Below the pieces are notes generated by a model that did not search any database, had not been told where the DNA came from, and saw nothing but the letters and a program-made list of their open reading frames with translations. The translations under genes and the position numbers were made by a program. A stretch of DNA of 18,616 bases, from contig JAKPSR010000051.1 in the NCBI GenBank assembly GCA_029571425.1, positions 1 to 18,616 of the forward strand. The letters run 5' to 3'. How positions within the stretch are numbered: the first letter of the stretch is position 1; each line of letters starts with the position of its first letter. Shown in pieces: positions 14,174 to 18,616 of the stretch. The stretch is from Spirochaetota bacterium (lineage in GTDB: Bacteria; Spirochaetota; Spirochaetia; Treponematales; Treponemataceae).

Positions 14174-14202
14174 AGTGTACTCAACCTGGCGGGAAATTTC
14201 CA
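14174..14202 (-). promoter_or_regulatory. Candidate promoter of the phosphatase gene
   Basis: Minus strand TGGAAA (14202-14197), 17-bp spacer, TACACT (14179-14174); each hexamer matches consensus 4/6. A perfect palindrome GGAAATTTCC (14192-14201) overlaps the -35. The predicted leader is about 34 nt. It is divergent from the pdxK promoter. Confidence 0.35.
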
Positions 14203-14226
14203 TTGCGAATGGATGCATCATTTCTA

Positions 14227-14256
14227 TTGTTTTCGCACGTCGGTTTTCGCTATACT
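14227..14256 (+). promoter_or_regulatory. Promoter of pdxK and the fused ECF gene
   Basis: TTGTTT (14227-14232), 18-bp spacer, TATACT (14251-14256), followed by a leader of about 13 nt carrying TAGGAG (14264-14269) 6 nt before ATG. The -10 is identical to that of mlaE. The leader is too short for a riboswitch. Confidence 0.6.
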
Positions 14257-14275
14257 TTCATCGTAGGAGCGCACG

Positions 14276-15085
14276 ATGAACAAAGTAGCAACTATCGCGG
14301 GGTCCGACGCCTCAGGCGGGGCCGGGCTCGAGGCCGACCTGAAAACTTTCGAGGAATACGGGGTCTATGGGATGACCGCGGTCACCCTGATCGCGACGAT
14401 GGATCCAAACGCGGAATGGTCTCATTCCGTCTATCCGGTCGAGGAACGCGTCCTGCGCGCGCAGCTGGAAACGATTTTCGCCGGCGTCGGCGTCGACGCC
14501 GCGAAATCGGGGATGCTCGGGACGGAATACGCGGTCGAGCTGACCGCCGAGTACCTCGAGCGCTACAAGGTCCGGAATTACGTGCTTGACCCGGTGATGG
14601 TGTGCAAGGGCGCGAACGAGGCCCTTAATCCGGGGCTAAACGATCTCGTCGCGCGGCGCCTTCTTCCGCTCGCCTTGGTCGCGACCCCGAACCTCTTCGA
14701 GGCGGGACAGCTTGCCGGCGTCCCGACCCCGACGACGGTCGACGAGATGAAGGCGGCGGCGCAGGTAATACACGGGCGCGGCGCCCGAAACGTTTTCATA
14801 AAGGGCGGCTCAAAGCTCGCCGGTCAGGATCGCGCGATAGATCTCTTTTACGATGGGTCGAATTTCCAGCAGGTCGAAGGCGCCTTGACGGCGACGAAGT
14901 GGACCCATGGAGCGGGTTGCACGACGGCGGCGGCGATCGCGGCTGGCCTTGCCCTCGGTCTCGAGCCGTATGAGGCGGTGAGCCGAGCGAAGAAGTTCAT
15001 AACCTTAAGCCTTCGCGATAGCTTCGCGCTCAATCGCTGGGTCGGCCCCGGCAATCCTTCCGCCTGGCGGAAGGCGTTTAACTAA
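14276..15085 (+). CDS. pdxK: Pyridoxal/pyridoxine kinase, dual-cysteine (ThiD-like) type
   Basis: A 269-residue ribokinase-fold enzyme that phosphorylates pyridoxal, pyridoxine or pyridoxamine with ATP in the cytosol. It is close throughout to the Bacillus subtilis PdxK (once called ThiD): TIAGSDASGGAGLEADLKTF at the start, YGMTAVTLIATMDPN, SGMLGTE, then VLDPVMVCKGANE, ATPNLFEA, and the catalytic loop THGAGCTTAAA. It carries both cysteines that define the dual-Cys kinases described from Staphylococcus aureus, C110 in MVCKG and C215 in GAGCT (C214 there). This favours B6 over hydroxymethylpyrimidine as substrate, though such enzymes can accept HMP. ATG at 14276 has TAGGAG 6 nt upstream. It is followed after 10 bp by the fused ECF transporter gene in one operon. 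Confidence 0.9.
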   Translation: MNKVATIAGSDASGGAGLEADLKTFEEYGVYGMTAVTLIATMDPNAEWSHSVYPVEERVLRAQLETIFAGVGVDAAKSGMLGTEYAVELTAEYLERYKVRNYVLDPVMVCKGANEALNPGLNDLVARRLLPLALVATPNLFEAGQLAGVPTPTTVDEMKAAAQVIHGRGARNVFIKGGSKLAGQDRAIDLFYDGSNFQQVEGALTATKWTHGAGCTTAAAIAAGLALGLEPYEAVSRAKKFITLSLRDSFALNRWVGPGNPSAWRKAFN

Positions 15086-15095
15086 ACCGCGCTCG

Positions 15096-17270
15096 ATGGA
15101 GCCGCGCGTCCGCGTCGATCGCCTTTCCTATCGCTATCCCGGTTCGGGTCGGCTTGCCCTCGATGCGGTAAGCCTCTCCGTCGCGCGCGGGGAGTATCTC
15201 GCCGTGCTCGGGCGGAACGGCTCGGGGAAGAGTACCCTCGTTCGCTGCATCGCCGGCCTTCTCGACCCGACCGACGGCACCGTCGCGGTGGAGCGCGAGG
15301 GTGGCGCCGCGCCCTCCGGACTCGTATTTCAGTTTCCCGCGGATCAGCTCGTCGCCGAGACGGTAGAGCTTGACGCGGCCTTCGGACCCGAGAACCTCGG
15401 GATCGCGCGACCCGAGATGCGCGCGCGCGTCTCGGGGTCGCTCGCTCGCGCGGGCCTTTCGGGTCGAGCTTCCGCGCGGGTCGACCGACTCTCCGCGGGC
15501 GAGCGCCAACGACTGGCCCTCGCCGGGGTCTACGCCCTCGACCCGGCGGTCTTCCTTCTCGACGAGCCTAACTCGATGTCGGGCGAGCGCGAGCGCGCGG
15601 CAACCCTCGACTATCTTGACGACCTCGCGAGATCGGGCGGGACCATCATTCACGTGACCCACGACCTCGACGAGGCGCGACGCGCCTCGCGCGTCGTCGT
15701 GATGGAAAACGGTCGCGTCGCCTTCGATGGCGCGCGACCCGAATTCGACGGCGTTTCGCGGGTGGACCTTTCGCGCTGGGGGCTCGTGTCCGGTGGTTCC
15801 GACGCCGACGCCGAGTCTCGACGGCCTCGGCCCGGTTCGGGCGGCAACGTCGTCGCGCGCGCGCGGATTCGCGTTGGCGGCGACGAGCGGGAGGTCGAGC
15901 TCCGCTCCGGCCGCGCCATTGCGGTGACGGGGGAGTCTGGGAGCGGGAAGACCGTGTTCCTTGAGATGATCGCCGGCCTTCGGTTTTCGCCGGAGGGTGC
16001 CGTCGAGCGAGACGCGTCGGCTACGGTCGCGATGGCGGTGCAGGAAAGCGAATCTGCCCTTTTCGCGGAGTTCGTCTCGGACGACGTCGCCTACGGGCCG
16101 CGAAACGAGGGGCTCTCGGGGAGCGCTCTCGTCGATCGGGTACGCTTCGCCATGGATCTCGTCGGCCTTCCCTTCGGAGATTTCGCCGAGCGTAGGACTT
16201 TCTCTCTGTCGGGCGGGGAGCGTCGAAAGGCGGCACTCGCCGGGATCGTCGCGATGGAGACCGACATCGTCATTCTGGACGAGCCGACCGCCGCGCTCGA
16301 CCCGGTAAGCAGGGCGCAGGTACTGCGCCTTATCGGCGACCTTCGCTCCCGGGGAAAGTGCGTCGTCTTCGCGACGGGTAGGTCCGATGAGCTATCGATC
16401 GCGGACGAGGTCGTCGACCTCGGCTCGGGGTTTTCACTCGCGGGTACGTCCCTCGTCGCCCCATCTCGCCCGACGCCCGAGCAACGCTCACTCGAGCGCC
16501 TTCGCGCTGGGGCGGTGCGTGCCGATGACCCGCCGGCGAGTCCGGTCCTTCGCCTTTCCCCCTCGCTTAAATACCTGCTCGCCGCGGCGCCGATCGCGGC
16601 GTCCCTGCTCGCGCCCGGGTGGGCGTCCCTTTCCGCTCTCGCCGCCCTAGAGCTTATCCCTGTAGCCGTCGCCCGCTTCCCGGCGCGCCGTCTCGTCCGG
16701 GGCCTCCTCTCGGTCCTGCCATGGATACTTGCCTTCGCCGCGCTGCAGTATTGGCTGTGGCCCGATCTTGGGAACGCGGCGATTTTCGTCCTTCGCTTCC
16801 TGACGCTCTATCTTCCTCTTTCCCTTTTCGTCTTCTCGACCGACCATACCGAGATCGTCTACGGGATCGAGGACGCGCTTCGTCCTCTTCGCGCGGTTCG
16901 CGCTCCGGTTGGCGACTTTGCCCTCGTCGTCGGCGTCGTCTTTCGGTTTATCCCCCTTCTCTACGGGGAGGCTGCCAGGATCTCGGTCGCGCGCATCGTC
17001 CGCCAAGGTAGGGCCGCGCGCCGCGCCGCGCGCAATCCCGTCGCCCGCGCCCTCGCGGCGGTCCCGCTTTTCGTGCCTCTCGTGATACGCACGCTCGTCC
17101 GCGCCGAGCGACTCGCCGAGGCGATCGCCGCGCGCTATTACGGAACGGGAAAGCGAACGCGGTATCTCGACCGCCCCGTGCGGCCGGCCGAGATCGCGCT
17201 TGCGGTATTTCTCGTCGCGTCGGTCGTCGCCTTTGCCTTCGTCTCTCGCTCGGTGGGGGCTTTACCGTGA
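15096..17270 (+). CDS. Fused ECF transporter energizing module EcfA-EcfA'-EcfT in one chain
   Basis: A 724-residue protein that joins three usual ECF subunits. NBD1 (about 1-235): Walker A GRNGSGKST (39-47), Q79 in FQFPADQL, LSAGE (132-136), DE 156-157, H189 in VTHD. NBD2 (about 250-455): Walker A GESGSGKT (279-286), Q316, LSGGE (371-375), DEPTAALD with E396. EcfT (about 490-724): several membrane helices, then two cytoplasmic Arg/Ala coupling segments (around 626-648 and AIAARYYGTGKRTRY at 676-690). The FQFPADQL and FGPENLG blocks are typical of ECF ATPases. The module should power uptake by an S component, most likely that at 11874-12482. The switch His of NBD2 is missing (ATGRSDE, Gly428), and the NBD1 D-loop is SMSG instead of SALD, so the two ATP sites are unequal. 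ATG at 15096 lacks a clear ribosome site. Its stop overlaps the Nudix gene (GTGA). Confidence 0.92.
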   Translation: MEPRVRVDRLSYRYPGSGRLALDAVSLSVARGEYLAVLGRNGSGKSTLVRCIAGLLDPTDGTVAVEREGGAAPSGLVFQFPADQLVAETVELDAAFGPENLGIARPEMRARVSGSLARAGLSGRASARVDRLSAGERQRLALAGVYALDPAVFLLDEPNSMSGERERAATLDYLDDLARSGGTIIHVTHDLDEARRASRVVVMENGRVAFDGARPEFDGVSRVDLSRWGLVSGGSDADAESRRPRPGSGGNVVARARIRVGGDEREVELRSGRAIAVTGESGSGKTVFLEMIAGLRFSPEGAVERDASATVAMAVQESESALFAEFVSDDVAYGPRNEGLSGSALVDRVRFAMDLVGLPFGDFAERRTFSLSGGERRKAALAGIVAMETDIVILDEPTAALDPVSRAQVLRLIGDLRSRGKCVVFATGRSDELSIADEVVDLGSGFSLAGTSLVAPSRPTPEQRSLERLRAGAVRADDPPASPVLRLSPSLKYLLAAAPIAASLLAPGWASLSALAALELIPVAVARFPARRLVRGLLSVLPWILAFAALQYWLWPDLGNAAIFVLRFLTLYLPLSLFVFSTDHTEIVYGIEDALRPLRAVRAPVGDFALVVGVVFRFIPLLYGEAARISVARIVRQGRAARRAARNPVARALAAVPLFVPLVIRTLVRAERLAEAIAARYYGTGKRTRYLDRPVRPAEIALAVFLVASVVAFAFVSRSVGALP

Positions 17271-17833
17271 GCCCGGCTCCTTTTCGCTTTTGCCCGCGTT
17301 GCGGCAACGACGGGTGTCTCTACCACGACCGAAAATACTGGCGCTGCGAGGCGTGCGGCTTTACCTATTATCATAACGTAGCGTCCTCGGCGAGCGTGAT
17401 CCTGGAGACCGAAGGAGGCCTCCTTACAATCGTTCGAGCGAAAGAGCCACGCGCCGGCTACCTTTCATTTCCGGGCGGCTTCGTAGACCCGGACGAGCGC
17501 GCGGAAGATGCGGCGATTCGCGAATGCCGGGAGGAGATCGGGTTAGACGTCGCGGTGCCTCTCCGTTTCGTCGGCTCGTGGCCAAACGACTATGCCTACG
17601 GAGACGTCCTGTACAAGACATGCGATCTCTATTTTTCCGCTCGGCTACCGCCGCGGCCCAATCAGGCGCGAGGGGGCGACGCGCTTGGCGGCTTTCGCCT
17701 TGATCCCGGCGAGGCGAGTTCTTTGCGTGTCGTTCCTTTTGAAGCGGTCGCGGACGCGCCCTTCGCCTTCGAGTCGGCGCGCCGCGCGGCGCTCGCGTGG
17801 CTCGATATGCGCCGCATTGAGTCAACACAATAA
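17267..17833 (+). CDS. Nudix hydrolase with N-terminal zinc ribbon
   Basis: A 188-residue protein. A zinc ribbon (C9, C12, C27, C30: FCPRCG and CEACGF) is followed by a Nudix domain whose box fits GX5EX7REUXEEXGU exactly (GFVDPDERAEDAAIRECREE then IGL, about residues 71-93). Nudix enzymes hydrolyse nucleoside diphosphates linked to another group, such as NADH, ADP-ribose or oxidised nucleotides; the substrate is unassigned. The ribbon recalls NudC-type NADH pyrophosphatases, but at 188 aa the protein lacks their extra N-terminal domain. It starts with GTG at 17267, overlapping the stop of the fused ECF gene by 4 bp, with a GGGGG about 8 nt upstream. It is last in the pdxK operon and is ended by the hairpin at 17868-17892. 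Confidence 0.88.
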   Translation: MSPAPFRFCPRCGNDGCLYHDRKYWRCEACGFTYYHNVASSASVILETEGGLLTIVRAKEPRAGYLSFPGGFVDPDERAEDAAIRECREEIGLDVAVPLRFVGSWPNDYAYGDVLYKTCDLYFSARLPPRPNQARGGDALGGFRLDPGEASSLRVVPFEAVADAPFAFESARRAALAWLDMRRIESTQ

Positions 17834-17863
17834 AAAAAAGGGCCCAGGTCTTAACCCGGGCCC
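17832..17863 (-). terminator. Intrinsic terminator of the RND/PII-like operon
   Basis: Inverted repeat GGGCCC (17840-17845) and GGGCCC (17858-17863), extended by GGT/ACC past one A-C mismatch around a CTTA loop. On the minus strand the hairpin is followed by eight T residues (17839-17832). It begins 27 bp after the PII-like stop. Confidence 0.85.
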
Positions 17864-17867
17864 GATA

Positions 17868-17892
17868 CTCGCGAATGCGCGAGATCTTTTTT
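17868..17892 (+). terminator. Intrinsic terminator of the pdxK-ECF-Nudix operon
   Basis: CTCGCG-AATG-CGCGAG, flanked by GAT and ATC that can extend the stem past one bulged A, then TTTTTT (17887-17892) on the plus strand. Its T-run overlaps the stop codon of the convergent PII-like gene. Confidence 0.75.
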
Positions 17893-18166
17893 ATATGACG
17901 AAAATCGCGAGGCCCTCGGAGCTGTACTTCTTCTGAAGTTCCCCGATCGCACGCTCGATCTCGGAGACCGCGTTTTTATCCGCGGTGTAGATGACCATGA
18001 CTTCGTTCACCTCCGGCCACACCGCGTCGCCCATCTTCGGCGTCGAGTATCCCTTTCCGCGCGCCCCCGGTATCAAGGTGAAGAACTGCGCCTGCGGTAT
18101 GTCCTTCAACGCGAGGAAGATGTCCTCCTCGATCGCCTGGCTGAATATTATCTCGATGCGTTTCAC
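17891..18166 (-). CDS. Small PII-like (GlnB-fold) protein coupled to an RND transporter
   Basis: A 91-residue cytosolic protein with an alternating beta-alpha-beta pattern that looks like a PII-like ferredoxin-fold domain. It starts with MKRIEIIFSQAIEEDIFLAL, has a Gly-rich loop PGARGKGYSTPKMGD where PII proteins have their T-loop region, then VNEVMVIYTADKN, a helix IERAIGELQKKYSSEG and a final strand LAIFVI. The GTG start at 18166 overlaps the RND stop by 4 bp (GTGA), so it is translationally coupled to the transporter. Small PII-like proteins beside RND pumps are known in other bacteria (for example DUF3240 proteins beside metal exporters). A role as a sensor or regulator of the pump is inference; the family assignment rests on pattern and context, not on a strong motif. 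Confidence 0.7.
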   Translation of the reverse strand: MKRIEIIFSQAIEEDIFLALKDIPQAQFFTLIPGARGKGYSTPKMGDAVWPEVNEVMVIYTADKNAVSEIERAIGELQKKYSSEGLAIFVI

Positions 18167-18616
18167 TGCTCGCCTCCAATAGTGAGCGCGTCGCGCTCGT
18201 ATTCCTCGCGGGCGATTAGCCGCAACGCGCGCTTCGCGTCGCGCTTCTCGCGGTAGCGGTTAAACCCGTAGTACAGGACCGGCATCAGGAAGAGGGTCAT
18301 TAGCGTCCCGAAGGAAAGGCCTCCGAGGATGGTTTGCCCGATCGGCTGGACCATCTCGGATCCTTCGCCCGGGATGAAGGCCATCGGGACGAGCCCGAGA
18401 ACCGTCGTCAACGTAGTCATCAGGATCGGCCTGAGGCGGCTTCGCGCGGCCTCGACGCAGGCGTCGAAGAGCTTAAGCCCGCGCTTGCGAAGGAGGTTCG
18501 TGTAGTCGACGAGTACGATGCCGTTGTTGACGATGACGCCGACCAGGATCAGCATGCCGACCGCCGTCATGACGTTCAGCGGCTGGCGCATCAGGGCCGC
18601 GAGGAAGACGACGCCA
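18163..18616 (-). CDS. RND efflux transporter, C-terminal part (5' end outside window)
   Basis: The frame is open from the window edge and encodes the last 150 or so residues of an RND inner-membrane pump of the AcrB/HAE1-like or heavy-metal type. Visible parts are the transmembrane run MTAVGMLILVGVIVNNGIVL followed by VDYTN, the loop RSRLRPILMTTLTTVLGLVP (AcrB has MRLRPILMTSL), GSEMVQPIGQTILGGLSFGT, a last helix ending LFLMPVLYYG, and a basic cytoplasmic tail. Such pumps are proton-driven trimers working with a periplasmic adaptor and an outer-membrane channel. The family subtype and substrate cannot be told from this end. It overlaps the PII-like gene by 4 bp and shares its terminator. Confidence 0.92.
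   Translation of the reverse strand, partial: GVVFLAALMRQPLNVMTAVGMLILVGVIVNNGIVLVDYTNLLRKRGLKLFDACVEAARSRLRPILMTTLTTVLGLVPMAFIPGEGSEMVQPIGQTILGGLSFGTLMTLFLMPVLYYGFNRYREKRDAKRALRLIAREEYERDALTIGGEQ

Noticed and set aside
14134..14275. TPP or other riboswitch controlling the kinase/ECF operon
   Set aside because: Predicted leader is about 13 nt with its own promoter; no CUGAGA or other THI-box core is present.
14276..15085. ThiD (HMP-P kinase) assignment
   Set aside because: The sequence matches the Bacillus PdxK branch and has both cysteines (C110 and C215) of dual-Cys pyridoxal kinases, so B6 kinase is the better call, although HMP activity cannot be excluded.
15078..15662. 194-codon minus-strand open frame opposite pdxK end and the fused ECF gene
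   Set aside because: Shadow frame in high-GC DNA; the plus strand carries all ABC motifs here.
1..18616. Mobile elements, CRISPR arrays, tRNA or rRNA genes
   Set aside because: No transposase, integrase, direct-repeat array, tRNA cloverleaf or rRNA segment was seen on either strand; the window reads as ordinary chromosomal DNA.

Overview
The window is GC-rich (strong G/C at third codon positions) and densely coded: 15 genes, no intergenic gap above about 190 bp, and no tRNA, rRNA, CRISPR array or insertion sequence that I can see. Several features point to a diderm bacterium: an MCE/Mla-type lipid transporter (permease, ATPase, MCE protein), two lipoproteins with clear lipoboxes, an omptin-type outer-membrane beta-barrel protease and an RND pump. 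The clade-II-like PurL, Bacillus/Staphylococcus-type dual-cysteine pyridoxal kinase and ECF transporter make Proteobacteria unlikely. A high-GC spirochaete-like lineage is my best guess, but that is inference and cannot be proved from this window.

Layout: (1) 1-1031, 5' two-fifths or less of purL on the minus strand, running off the window; (2) 1217-2877, an Lrp/AsnC-type regulator translationally coupled to a class I/II aminotransferase; (3) 2909-6348 (minus), a four-gene operon mlaE-mlaF-mlaD-TPR lipoprotein; (4) 6447-8699, a large B12-type radical SAM protein with an atypical CX4CX2C motif, divergent from mlaE; (5) 8709-9683 (minus), an omptin protease; (6) 9819-11753, htpG (Hsp90); (7) 11874-14133 (minus), an ECF S component and a 5'-nucleotidase-family lipoprotein; (8) 14276-17833, pyridoxal/pyridoxine kinase, a single-chain ECF energizing module (EcfA-EcfA'-EcfT fused) and a zinc-ribbon Nudix hydrolase; (9) 17891-18616 (minus), a small PII-like protein coupled to the 3' end of an RND transporter gene that runs off the window.

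The most interesting unit is 11.87-17.27 kb. A periplasm-facing phosphatase lipoprotein and an ECF S component are divergently arranged with a CC-type B6 kinase and a three-domain fused ECF A-A'-T protein. Together they could form a vitamin B6 scavenging module: dephosphorylate outside, import, rephosphorylate inside. The S-component promoter carries a 17-bp palindrome over its -10 region.

Regulatory architecture is also notable. mlaE and the divergent radical SAM gene have matching promoters (TTGCCC, 18-bp spacer, TAnnnT, six bases, ATG), which puts the predicted transcription start on the A of the start codon, so both mRNAs would be leaderless. The omptin gene looks similar. The terminator of the aminotransferase operon is written into the last codons of the convergent lipoprotein gene.
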